From: CAZNOG01 sp964574635
GTDB taxonomy: Bacteria > Bacteroidota > Bacteroidia > Flavobacteriales_D > Cryomorphaceae
Assembly: GCA_964574635.1 (NCBI GenBank)
Contig: CAZNOG010000019.1
Location: forward strand, 1 to 49,505
DNA length: 49,505 nucleotides
Direction of reading: 5' to 3'
Below, piece by piece: positions 26,500 through 35,600 of the stretch. Both the position numbers and the translations under genes were made by a program. Below the pieces are notes generated by a model that made no database searches, was not told the origin of the DNA, and saw nothing but the letters and a program-made list of their open reading frames with translations. Position 1 is the first letter of the stretch. Each line of letters opens with the position of its first letter.

Positions 26500-26583
26500 T
26501 ACCCGGGGCGGGAATCGAACCCGCACTCCGTTGCCGGAACTGGATTTTGAATCCAGCGCGTCTACCAATTCCGCCACCCGGGC
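26500..26583 (-). tRNA. tRNA-Leu (anticodon CAA)
   Basis: 84-nt class II tRNA. The 5' acceptor arm GCCCGGG pairs with CCCGGGT, ending in discriminator A. The D arm has GAATTGGTAGACGC. The anticodon stem CTGGA/TCCAG encloses loop TTCAAAA, giving anticodon CAA. A long variable arm and T arm GCGGGTTCGATTCCCGC follow. The CCA end is not encoded. Confidence 0.95.
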
Positions 26584-26649
26584 AAATTGACCGCGCAAAA
26601 TTACGCTTTCATCCTTTACCGGCAAATTCTTTTTGAACCCCCTGTTTTT

Positions 26650-26785
26650 ATTGCCTTCGGGGGTGATGATTTTTTTGCTCAGGCGGTTACCCATGGGGTC
26701 GTAGGTGAAGGTGAGGTCCTTCTCCGGGCTGGCTCCAACGCGGGTAATGGACTTGATCTTGCTCTGCAGGGTATGCATTTGATCA
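26650..26785 (-). pseudogene. RHS core stub (third copy, truncated)
   Basis: On the minus strand, directly after the second candidate immunity gene, the frame reads 'KIKSITRVGASPEKDLTF', 'YDPMGNRLSKK' and 'TPEGN', matching the N-terminal junction of the RHS fragments at 28490 and 30078, and then breaks off about 70 bp before tRNA-Leu. It has no C-terminal domain. It is probably the remnant of a further module lost by deletion. The reading frame is shifted relative to the upstream immunity gene. Confidence 0.75.
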
Positions 26786-27190
26786 TTATTCTCCATCTTC
26801 CTTCGCCTTCTCATACATTTCTTGCCAATACACCAAAATATTTTCCGGGTCGTCTTTTTGCAAGAGTATCCTAAAAGATTTCCCTCTGCAATGATTTCGT
26901 TTTTCGCACCAAAGTGCGAATTCCCATGAGATACTAGCATCACTTTTGTATGTAACTCCATTATATATATACTGAAAGTCCATGCATTTACCGTTTTTAA
27001 AACATGGTTTAATCCGCAAAATTTCGGCGGTGGTTTCATAAGGGTTGGCGAATAATTTTTTGCGATCTCTTAATTCATTTGCTTTTAAAATCACAAGGGT
27101 AATTATCAGTAGGCTTAGCAAGAATATATTCCCGGGATCCTTTACGCCTTTAATGAGCCGGTCAACAATTTTATTCTTCCTTTTTTTCAT
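26786..27190 (-). CDS. Candidate immunity protein, membrane anchored (copy 2)
   Basis: 134 residues from the ATG at 27190, chosen because AGAGGG lies just upstream and the next ATG upstream (27220) lies inside the RHS reading frame. A basic N-terminus is followed by one membrane helix (about 20-36, 'NIFLLSLLIITLVILKA') and a roughly 95-residue soluble domain with four Cys in two pairs (PCFKNGKC and LWCEKRNHC). It overlaps the 3' end of the RHS gene by 20 bp, the classical position of an immunity gene for a polymorphic toxin. About 90% identical to copy 1. I recognise no named family; function is inferred from position. Confidence 0.7.
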   Translation of the reverse strand: MKKRKNKIVDRLIKGVKDPGNIFLLSLLIITLVILKANELRDRKKLFANPYETTAEILRIKPCFKNGKCMDFQYIYNGVTYKSDASISWEFALWCEKRNHCRGKSFRILLQKDDPENILVYWQEMYEKAKEDGE

Positions 27191-28373
27191 CAGTAGCCCT
27201 CTTGATCGCATTGCTCCCAATATTTTCCACTCCCTCGCTCATACCGCTCTTCAAAACTTTTCCAATTGGAATATCGTCAATCTGTTTTGGCACTTGATCC
27301 GATACTTTTTTCGTGGTTAAGCCAACACCAAAATCAATCAGAGTTTCCTGATAGGTTTTATTCTTATCTTCACCTGTGCTATATATGGGTGTTCTGACTG
27401 AACCATCCAATTTAACGTCTATCGCCGCATCGAAACTTTCCTTGAGCAAAATGCTACCAGGGGCAAAGTTCAGCAAAGGCCCCACGATATCAACATCTTC
27501 ACCTGTTGCCATTTGGCTGGCGACATCAAACAAAGCTGATGTGGTTTTTAGCAACAAACCCGCTCCCAATGCTTCATCACCTGGAATTGGGGTTAATATA
27601 GTTAAACCTGCAACAACCAACGCACCTCCTGTTGCCAATCCCAAGGTTTTGCCTCTATCAAAATTTTTCTTGTCATTATCCAATTGGGGCTGCGTTCTTG
27701 AATTTCTGTATGCATTTAAACTGGGGTCCATATAAAATAACAAATCCTTCTCGAGCCCTTCCAATTCCACGGCATCCAATAACCTATTTTCACTAAAAGC
27801 ATATGTGGAATTCCACGGATACTCCTTGTAAAGCGGATCCACCGCAAAGAACCTCCCCAGATCGGGCCGGTGCATGCGGTACTTGTAGTTCAATGAGCCG
27901 CCTTTAAAGATCTCATCGTCCCTTTCCTGCCCTTGAAACCCCCACCGATACTCCCCAAACTCCATCCTCGTCACCCCAAACGGCGAGTAGTCGTAGGCCG
28001 CTTCGATCTGCGCGGTGAAGTACCCGATGGACGAGCCCTCCTGAACGGGGATTTTGTGTCCGGTCACCACGGTGGCCACGTTGCCCAAGTGGTTTTTCAG
28101 CTCGTACTTGCGGTAGCCCCGCCACACGGAGGTGTAGTCGGCCGTGGGGGCGCCCTGAGGGGGGTACACCGTGTCGGGATAGGCGTAGACGCCGAGGCGG
28201 TCGGATCCGTAGATGTTGCGCTCGGCCACGGTGTAGACCATACTTTGGGATTGGTCGTCCATGTTCATTTTGTATACCGCTATGACGTTTCCTTGGGCGT
28301 CACGAATGTAATAATCGGCGGAGAGAATGTTGCCGTCGGGGGTGAAAACTTTTTTGCTCAGGCGGTTGCCCAT
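27171..28373 (-). CDS. RHS-core fragment with variable C-terminal domain (orphan module 2)
   Basis: 400 residues from the ATG at 28373; the same frame is open, without an ATG, back to the stop of immunity copy 1 at 28491. It contains RHS/YD-repeat core ('ADYYIRDAQGNVIAVY', 'YDYSPFGVTRMEFGEYRW', 'FQGQERDDEI') and the RHS-associated core end ('YKYRMHRPDLGRFFAVDPL', 'NSTYAFSENRLLDAVELEGL'). After that the DNA turns AT-rich and encodes a ~190-residue variable domain with a Gly-rich hydrophobic stretch. No nuclease motif was recognised in this tail. No secretion signal or N-terminal RHS shell is present, so this looks like an orphan tip module rather than a working exported toxin. Confidence 0.75.
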   Translation of the reverse strand: MGNRLSKKVFTPDGNILSADYYIRDAQGNVIAVYKMNMDDQSQSMVYTVAERNIYGSDRLGVYAYPDTVYPPQGAPTADYTSVWRGYRKYELKNHLGNVATVVTGHKIPVQEGSSIGYFTAQIEAAYDYSPFGVTRMEFGEYRWGFQGQERDDEIFKGGSLNYKYRMHRPDLGRFFAVDPLYKEYPWNSTYAFSENRLLDAVELEGLEKDLLFYMDPSLNAYRNSRTQPQLDNDKKNFDRGKTLGLATGGALVVAGLTILTPIPGDEALGAGLLLKTTSALFDVASQMATGEDVDIVGPLLNFAPGSILLKESFDAAIDVKLDGSVRTPIYSTGEDKNKTYQETLIDFGVGLTTKKVSDQVPKQIDDIPIGKVLKSGMSEGVENIGSNAIKRATDEKKEE

Positions 28374-28490
28374 GGGGTCGTAGGTGAAGGTGAGGTCTTT
28401 TTCCGGACTGCTGCCTACGCGGGTAATAGACTTGATCTTGCCGTCGTTGCGCCAGGTGATGTTTTCTATTTCTTCCTGAGCGTCATCAAA

Positions 28491-28895
28491 CTACTCTTCA
28501 TCCTCTTTCGCTTTCTCATACATTTCTTGCCAATACACCAAAATATTTTCCGGGTCGTCTTTCTGCAGCAGTATCCTAAAAGATTTCCCTCTGCAATGAT
28601 TTCGTTTTTCGCACCAGAGTGCGAATTTCCACGAGATTCTGGCGTTTCCTTCGTAAGTAACACCATTGTAAGTGTATCGGTAGTCCATGCATTTACCATT
28701 TTTAAAACATGGTTTAATTCGCAAAATTTCGGCGGAGGTTTCATAAGGGTTGGCGAATAATCTTTTTCGATCTCTTAATTCATCCGCTTTTAAAATCACA
28801 AGGGTAATTATCAGTAGGCTTAGCAAGAATATATTCCCGGGATCCTTTACGCCTTTAATGAGCCGGTCAATAATTTTATTCTTCCTTTTTTTCAT
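28491..28895 (-). CDS. Candidate immunity protein, membrane anchored (copy 1)
   Basis: 134 residues from the ATG at 28895, with AGAGGG just upstream. Same architecture as copy 2: basic N-terminus, one membrane helix, soluble domain with four Cys in two pairs. The two copies differ at about 13 positions, mostly in one block (about residues 72-90), which could reflect matching to slightly different toxin tails. It overlaps the 3' end of RHS module 1 by 20 bp. Function inferred from position; family not recognised. Confidence 0.7.
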   Translation of the reverse strand: MKKRKNKIIDRLIKGVKDPGNIFLLSLLIITLVILKADELRDRKRLFANPYETSAEILRIKPCFKNGKCMDYRYTYNGVTYEGNARISWKFALWCEKRNHCRGKSFRILLQKDDPENILVYWQEMYEKAKEDEE

Positions 28896-30114
28896 CAGTA
28901 GCCCTCTTGATTGCATTGCTTCCAATATTTTCCACTCCCTCGCTCACACCTCTTTTCACAACGTTTCCAATTGGAATATCGACAATCTGTTTTGGGAGTT
29001 GGTCCGATACTTTTTTCGTGGTTAGGCCAACACCAAAATCAATCAGAGTTTCCTGATAGGTTTTATTCACATTTTCACCAGTACTATATATTGGCGTTGA
29101 TATAGTACCATCCAATTTAATGTCTATCGCCGCATCGAAACTTTCCTTGAGCAAAATGCTACCAGGGGCAAAGTTCAGCAAAGGCCCAACGATATCAACA
29201 TCTTCACCTGTTGCCATTTGGCTGGTGACATCAAACAAAGCTGATGTGGTTTTTAGCAACAAACCCGCTCCCAACGCTTCATCACCAGGGATTGGGGTAA
29301 GCAGGCTCACACCGGTAACCACCAACGCCCCTCCTGTGGCCAAACCCAGGGTTTTTCCCCTATCAAAATTTCTCTTGTCATTCTCCAATTCGAGTTGAGT
29401 TCTTGAATTTCGATATTTATTCAAACTAGGATCCATATAAAATAACAAATCCTTTTCAAGTCCTTCCAATTCTACAGCATCCAATAACCTATTCTCACTG
29501 AAAGCATAAGTGCTGTTCCAAGGATATTCCTTATACAACGGATCCACTGCAAAGAACCTTCCCAAATCAGGTCTATGCATGCGGTACTTGTAGTTCAACG
29601 AGCCGCCTTTAAAGATCTCATCGTCCCTTTCCTGCCCTTGAAACCCCCACCGATACTCCCCAAACTCCATCCTCGTCACTCCAAAGGGCGAGTAGTCGTA
29701 GGCCGCTTCGATCTGCGCGGTGAAGTGCCCGATAGACGAGCCCTCCTGAACCGGGATTTTGTGTCCTGTCACCACGGTGGCCACGTTGCCCAAGTGGTTC
29801 TTCAGCTCGTACTTGCGGTAGCCGCGCCACACGGAGGTGAAGTCGGCCGTGGGGGCGCCTGGCGCAGGGTACACGGTGTCAGGGTAGGCGTAGACGCCGA
29901 GGCGGTCGCTGCCGTAGATGTTCCTTTCCGCCACGGTGTAGACCATGCTTTGGGATTGGTCGTCCATGTTCATTTTGTATACCGCCATGACGTTTCCTTG
30001 GGCGTCACGAATGTAATAATCGGCGGAGAGAATGTTGCCGTCGGGGGTGAAAACTTTTTTGCTCACGCGGTTGCCCATGGGGTCGTCAATCCTCCCCGCC
30101 TCGAAGGTTTTCAA
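28876..30114 (-). CDS. RHS-core fragment with variable C-terminal domain (module 1, 5'-truncated)
   Basis: 412 residues. From Met 13 ('DPMGNRVSKKVFTPDG') it matches module 2 along its whole length, including the RHS core end and a C-terminal domain about 88% identical. The 12 residues before that point (MKTFEAGRIDD..) are unrelated to the sequence upstream of the other RHS junctions, so the RHS N-terminal part was cut off at this codon. No signal peptide or shell domain is encoded between here and prs. It may be an untranslated relic or a small cytoplasmic product; the open frame itself is intact. Confidence 0.72.
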   Translation of the reverse strand: MKTFEAGRIDDPMGNRVSKKVFTPDGNILSADYYIRDAQGNVMAVYKMNMDDQSQSMVYTVAERNIYGSDRLGVYAYPDTVYPAPGAPTADFTSVWRGYRKYELKNHLGNVATVVTGHKIPVQEGSSIGHFTAQIEAAYDYSPFGVTRMEFGEYRWGFQGQERDDEIFKGGSLNYKYRMHRPDLGRFFAVDPLYKEYPWNSTYAFSENRLLDAVELEGLEKDLLFYMDPSLNKYRNSRTQLELENDKRNFDRGKTLGLATGGALVVTGVSLLTPIPGDEALGAGLLLKTTSALFDVTSQMATGEDVDIVGPLLNFAPGSILLKESFDAAIDIKLDGTISTPIYSTGENVNKTYQETLIDFGVGLTTKKVSDQLPKQIVDIPIGNVVKRGVSEGVENIGSNAIKRATDEKKEE

Positions 30115-30133
30115 ACCTACACCCCATTTCAGC

Positions 30134-30164
30134 TTGGTTTACCGAGTTAGAATACATATTTTTG
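30134..30164 (+). promoter_or_regulatory. Bacteroidota-type promoter of prs
   Basis: -33 TTGG at 30134-30137, a 19-base spacer, then -7 TATTTTTG at 30157-30164, matching TTG-N19-TAnnTTTG. Transcription would start near 30171, about 50 bases before the prs start codon. Confidence 0.75.
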
Positions 30165-30223
30165 CACCCCTTTTTTGAAGTTCCTATGTGTGTGCGGACA
30201 CTAGGGCATAACATCCAAAAGGA

Positions 30224-31165
30224 ATGGCCATGAAAAACACCGTCAAAATCTTCCCCGGAAGCGCTTCCCGTGAATTGGGCAAGAACATCGCCCGAGCCTA
30301 TGGCCAAGAAGTCGGCGATTGCACCGTGAGCCGGTTCAGCGACGGTGAGTTTCAGGTGTCCTACGAAGAAAGCATCCGAGGAAACGACCTGTTCATCATC
30401 CAATCGACCATGCCGCCGGCCGACAACCTCATGGAACTGCTGCTCATGGTCGATGCCGCCAAAAGGGCCTCCGCAAGACGCATCATCGCCGTGATTCCCT
30501 ATTTCGGGTTCGCGCGCCAAGACAGAAAAGACAAACCACGCGTCGCCATCGGAGCCAAATTGGTGGCTAACCTCCTCACCGCCGCAGGCGTGGACCGCGT
30601 GATGACCATGGACCTCCACGCAGATCAAATTCAAGGATTTTTCGACATCCCGGTAGACCACCTATTCGCCTCCTCCATTTTCTTGCCGTACATCGAATCG
30701 CTCGACATGACCGACGTCATCATGGCCGCCCCCGACACGGGAGGAACCAAACGAGCCAACGCGTACGCCAAATACCTCAACGTGGATATGGCCATCTGCT
30801 ACAAACAACGCAAAGTCGCCAACCAAGTGGAAAACATGACCGTCATCGGCGATGTGGAAGGCAAAGACGTCATCCTGGTCGACGACATCGTGGATACGGC
30901 CGGCACACTGACTACTGCGGCCGATATGATGATGGACCGCGGTGCCAAAAGCGTCAGAGCCATCTGTACACACGCAGTGCTGTCCGGACCGGCGTACGAA
31001 AGACTGGAAAAATCGGAAATATTGGAATTGGTGGTCACCGACACCATTCCACTCAAGGGCAAAAGCCCGAAAATAAAGGTGTTGACGGTGGCGAACCTTT
31101 TCGCGGATATCATCCACAGCGCCATCAACTACCAATCCATCAGCAAACATTTTATCGTTTCATAA
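30224..31165 (+). CDS. prs: Ribose-phosphate pyrophosphokinase
   Basis: 313 residues, the normal length. It makes PRPP from ribose 5-phosphate and ATP for nucleotide, His and Trp synthesis. Visible landmarks are 'FSDGEFQVSYEES', the regulatory/ATP flexible loop 'PYFGFARQDRKDKPRVAIGAK', 'TMDLHADQIQGFF' and the PRPP-binding loop 'ILVDDIVDTAGTL'. The start may be 30224 (MAMKN) or the next ATG at 30230. It is followed 16 bp later by rplY and then pth, a linkage common in bacteria. Confidence 0.97.
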   Translation: MAMKNTVKIFPGSASRELGKNIARAYGQEVGDCTVSRFSDGEFQVSYEESIRGNDLFIIQSTMPPADNLMELLLMVDAAKRASARRIIAVIPYFGFARQDRKDKPRVAIGAKLVANLLTAAGVDRVMTMDLHADQIQGFFDIPVDHLFASSIFLPYIESLDMTDVIMAAPDTGGTKRANAYAKYLNVDMAICYKQRKVANQVENMTVIGDVEGKDVILVDDIVDTAGTLTTAADMMMDRGAKSVRAICTHAVLSGPAYERLEKSEILELVVTDTIPLKGKSPKIKVLTVANLFADIIHSAINYQSISKHFIVS

Positions 31166-31181
31166 ACACAAACAAAACCAA

Positions 31182-31823
31182 ATGAAAACAGTATCGTTGA
31201 GCGGCTCTTCTCGTGAGAGCGTAGGGAAAAAAGATGCTCGTGGTTTACGTGAACGCGGCCAAGTGCCTTGTGTACTTTACGGCGGGGAAAAACAATACCA
31301 TTTTTCCGTCGACCTCGTAGAACTCGGCAAGTTTGTTTACACCCCGGACGTATTCACTTTCGATATCGACATCGACGGTGAACGGCACGAGGCCATATTG
31401 AAAGACCTGCAATTCCACCCGGTTTCGGATCGGATCATTCACGCCGATTTCCTGGAAATCATCGAAGGCAAAGAAGTGAAACTCGATATCCCCGTGAGCC
31501 TCGTCGGAAACTCCATCGGAGTGCGTAACGGAGGACGGTTGGCGCAAAACTTCCGCCGAATTTCCGTGCGCGGTCTTCCCAAATACTTCCCGGACAACAT
31601 CGAAGTGGACATCTCTCCTGTGCGAATCGGACAAGCCATCCGCATTTCGGACATCGACTTGCCGAACGTCACCCTCCTTCATGACCCTTCATCCATCGTG
31701 GTGGCCGTGAAGACAGCACGTGGCGCCGTAGAAGACACGCCAGAAGAAGAAGAAGGCGAAGAAGGAGAAGCGGAAGGTGGAGCGGAAGGCGAAGCCGCCG
31801 AACAGCCCGCCGCGGAATCGTAA
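31182..31823 (+). CDS. rplY: 50S ribosomal protein L25 (CTC form)
   Basis: 213 residues, the long form with an N-terminal 5S rRNA-binding domain ('RESVGKKDARGLRERGQVPCVLYGG') and the TL5/CTC C-terminal beta domain ('DFLEIIEGKEVKLDIPVSLVG', 'DIDLPNVTLL'). The last 30 residues are almost all Glu, Ala and Gly, a low-complexity acidic tail common in Bacteroidota L25. It sits in the prs-rplY-pth cluster with short spacers, so it is probably co-transcribed. Confidence 0.96.
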   Translation: MKTVSLSGSSRESVGKKDARGLRERGQVPCVLYGGEKQYHFSVDLVELGKFVYTPDVFTFDIDIDGERHEAILKDLQFHPVSDRIIHADFLEIIEGKEVKLDIPVSLVGNSIGVRNGGRLAQNFRRISVRGLPKYFPDNIEVDISPVRIGQAIRISDIDLPNVTLLHDPSSIVVAVKTARGAVEDTPEEEEGEEGEAEGGAEGEAAEQPAAES

Positions 31824-31837
31824 AACACCTCGTACCG

Positions 31838-32404
31838 ATGATGAAGTATCTGGTCGTCGGTTTGGGCAACATCGGGTCCGAATACGCGGAAACCCGACAC
31901 AATATAGGATTCAAAGTGGCCGATGCTTTCACGGAAGCATCGGCCGCTTCGTTTTCGCCCGGCCGATACGGCGACATCGCCACCACAAAACTCCGCGGAC
32001 GGCCGGTAGTGGTGCTCAAACCATCCACCTACATGAACCTCAGCGGAAAAGCCGTGGATTATTGGCTGAGGAAAGAAAAAATCTCCCTCGACGGCCTTCT
32101 GGTGATCACCGACGATCTGGCTTTGCCTTTCGGAAAACAACGCCTGCGACTCAAAGGCAGCGACGGCGGACACAATGGCCTGAAAAGCATCAACGCCGTA
32201 TTGGGAAGAAATGATTACGCCCGACTGCGTATCGGCGTGGGAAACGAATTCGAACGGGGACGCCAAGTGGACTACGTGCTGGGCGAGTGGAACGAAGAGG
32301 AACGAAAAATTCTCCCCCAGCGCATCGAAGTCGCCGTGGAGACGGTCCGGTCTTTTATTTCCGTGGGCGGGTCGAGGACGATGACCGCTTTCAACAATCG
32401 GTGA
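31838..32404 (+). CDS. pth: Peptidyl-tRNA hydrolase
   Basis: 188 residues, typical length. It releases peptides from peptidyl-tRNA that has dropped off ribosomes. Catalytic and binding features are Asn11 and His21 in 'GLGNIGSEYAETRHNIGF', 'KPSTYMNLSG', 'ITDDLALPFGKQRLRLKG' and 'GGHNGLKSI'. It starts 14 bp after rplY. The start may be either of two adjacent ATG codons (31838 or 31841). Confidence 0.96.
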   Translation: MMKYLVVGLGNIGSEYAETRHNIGFKVADAFTEASAASFSPGRYGDIATTKLRGRPVVVLKPSTYMNLSGKAVDYWLRKEKISLDGLLVITDDLALPFGKQRLRLKGSDGGHNGLKSINAVLGRNDYARLRIGVGNEFERGRQVDYVLGEWNEEERKILPQRIEVAVETVRSFISVGGSRTMTAFNNR

Positions 32405-32564
32405 CCGCCCCGGCGGAAACGCGAAATCCACGCCGGCAAGGTCCGTCTCAAAGGCTAGGTTCTCAACACCTTCCACCTCAAAAACCGGTACGGGTTACAT
32501 AGGGGTTTCAATAATTTCATCAAAATTTGTCCTTGGGAATGGTCGGCAACTTCCTTTTGATTAA

Positions 32565-32572
32565 TACCTTTG
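32565..32572 (+). promoter_or_regulatory. Putative -7 box (TACCTTTG)
   Basis: Matches TAnnTTTG, 29 bases before the start of the large secreted protein gene. No clear -33 TTTG at the standard distance, so moderate support only. Confidence 0.5.
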
Positions 32573-32601
32573 GCCAAATACCATAATTTAAACCCAACGA
32601 C

Positions 32602-35600
32602 ATGAAGAAATTGTACCTCAGCTTTGCTGTGTTCTTCGCCCTGATCTGTAGCACCGTGGGATACGCCCAAAGCGATCTCATCGTCACAGGCGTATTGGAC
32701 GGCCCCCTGTCGGGAGGAACACCCAAAGCAATCGAAATTTACGTGGTCAACGACATCGACGACCTCAGCATTTACGGGTTCGGCTCGGCCAACAACGGAG
32801 GCGGAACGGACGGAGAAGAATTCACCTTTCCCGCCGATGCCGTAACGGCCGGACAGTACCTGTATATCGCCACCACCTCGGCGGAATTCAACACGTTTTT
32901 TGGTTTCGACCCCGATTACACCTCCGATGCCGCGGCCATCAACGGCGATGACGCCGTAGAGATATTCAAGGAAGGCGTGGCCGTCGACGTATTCGGCGAA
33001 ATCGAACACGACGGAGACATCGCGGCATGGAATTACCTGGACGGATGGGCGTACCGCGTAGACGGAACCGGTCCTTCCACTACATTCGTCCCTTCCGAAT
33101 GGACATACAGCGGCGTAGACGCCTTGGACGGTGTCGCCGACAACGCATCCGCTCCCAACCCCTGGCCGCTGGGTACCTACTCGACCGAAGGCGGTGGAGA
33201 TGAAGCAACCGTGGTGACCATCCCCGAAATTCAGGAAACCACCGATCCCGACGGCAATTCGCCCCTGCTCGGTACGCTGGTGCAAACCACCGGAATCGTG
33301 ACCGGCGGTTACGACGACGGATTCTGGATTCAGGACGGAACCGGCCCTTGGACCGGTATTTTCGTGCGACAATCCGGACACACCACCCAGCGTGGCGACG
33401 AAGTGACCGTCACCGGAACCGTACAGGAAAACTTCGGCTTGACCCGATTGGGCAACCCCACGGAAGTGACCGTTATTTCTTCCGGCAACGACGAGCCCGA
33501 GCCCACCACCGTTACCACGGCAGTGGCGGGAACCGAAGAATACGAAGGCGTACTGATCGAAGTGTTGGGCGTGACCTGCATCGACAGCGACCTCGGATTC
33601 GGCGAATGGGCGATAGACGACGGCTCGGGACCTTACCGCGCCGATGACGAGTTGTACGACGCCGGACCGATTGACTTCGCGGGGTACGACTTGGTGGGAA
33701 TCGCGCACTACTCCTTCGACGATTACAAAATGCTGCCCCGGGACGAAATGGACGTGACCCTCAACCCAGATGCGAATGCACTTGCCCTCAGCTTTGCACA
33801 AGCTCAAATGAACGTGGGTGAAGCGGACGGAACGGTGACATTGAGCGTGGAAATTTTCAACGCCGCCGACACCGATACGGAAGTGGACGTCGTAGTCACC
33901 GGCGGAGATGCGGAGATCGACACCCATTTCTCCCTCGACCAACCCCTGACCTTGACGTTTCCGGCCGGGTCGGACGAAGCCCAAACCTTCGACCTGACCC
34001 TCATCGACGATGAAGAACCCAACGAAAACCGAACCATCGTCCTCGAATTGCAAAACGCCACGAACGGCGCCATGCTCGGTACCGCGGTTCTCACGTTGAC
34101 CATCCAAGACGACGATACCGAAATCGTTGTCACCGATATCGCCATCGTGGCCGAGGTCGACGCCGATGGAGTGGCCGTGAACGACGGCGTGGAGTACACC
34201 GTGGGAGGTGTGGTTTACGGCGTGAACATGAACGCCAACGGATTGTCCTTCACCATGCGCGATCACACAGGTGGCATCGGAGTCTACTCGGGTGTGCCCG
34301 TGGATGGCTATGTGGTCACTGAATCCGACAGCATCCTTCTCACCGGCGTGGTGGATCAATTCAACGGCCTGACCCAGCTCAATCCCTCGTCCATCACTTT
34401 GATCTCCACCGGACACGACCTACAAGACCCGTTGGTGGTGACCGCTTTCGACGAGACCATGGAATCCAACCTCCTGAAATTGGAGTGCGTGTTCCTGACG
34501 GATCCGGGACAATGGACCGGAACCGGTTCGGGCTTCAACGTGACCGTGAGCAACGGCACCGACGAATTCGACCTTAGAATCGACAACGACGTGGACCTGT
34601 ACTCCATGAACGCTCCTTCCGGAACGTTCGACGTCGTGGGCATCTTGGGGCAGTTCGACAACAACCCGCCCTATCTGGAAGGCTACCAGTTGTTCCCGAG
34701 ATACGCAGCCGACATCACCCCCCAGGACTGCGGAATTTCAACGCCCCCGGTAAACGATGACTGCCTCGCGGCCATTTCCCTCGATGAACTCATGGGTGGA
34801 GAGGTTTCCGTAGCCATGAACTCACAGCAATTCACCAACGTAGGCGCCACCGTAGCGGACAACGACCCTACCGCGGGTTGGGACTGTTTCGGTGAGCCCG
34901 ACGGATCCGGCACCGAGCCCACTTTGGACAACAACGTGTGGTTCTCCTTTACCGGCGACGGCCATTCCTACTTCATCGAAACCAACAACTGCGATGGCAC
35001 CGCCGAGGACTACATTCCTTTCGGCGACACGCAAATCGCCGTTTATCAGGGAATTTGCGGCCTGTTCGCCATGCCCTACGCCTGCAATGAAGACAGCCCC
35101 AACGCCACTTCGAATCACTACCCGGCGGGTGTGACCATCGAAACGGTTCCGGGCCAATCTTACCTGCTCATGATCGACGGATTCGGCGGAGTAGCGGGAG
35201 ATTTCTGCATCTCTTTCACCCGTCAACCTCTGGCGAACGACGACTGTGAAGGTGCCGCCGATTTGAACGACCTCACCGGCGGAGCGATAGACGAGTTGCA
35301 AACCTCGGGTGCGTTTACCAACGACGGAGCGACCTCCGACGGTGACCCCAACCCCAACGACGAGGAAGCGAACTGCTGGTTCGGTACTCCCCTGGTGGAA
35401 AAAACCGTGTGGTTCACTTTCGAAGGTGACGGCAACTCGTACTTTATCGAAACCTTGGATTGCGGTGTGGACAACTACATCCCCTTCGGAGATACCCAGA
35501 TGGCGATCTTCACCGGAGAGTGCGGCGACTTCACCCAAGTGGCGTGCAGCGAAGACGGCCCCCAAGCCTCCGAAGATCATTACCCGGCGGGCATTGAGCT

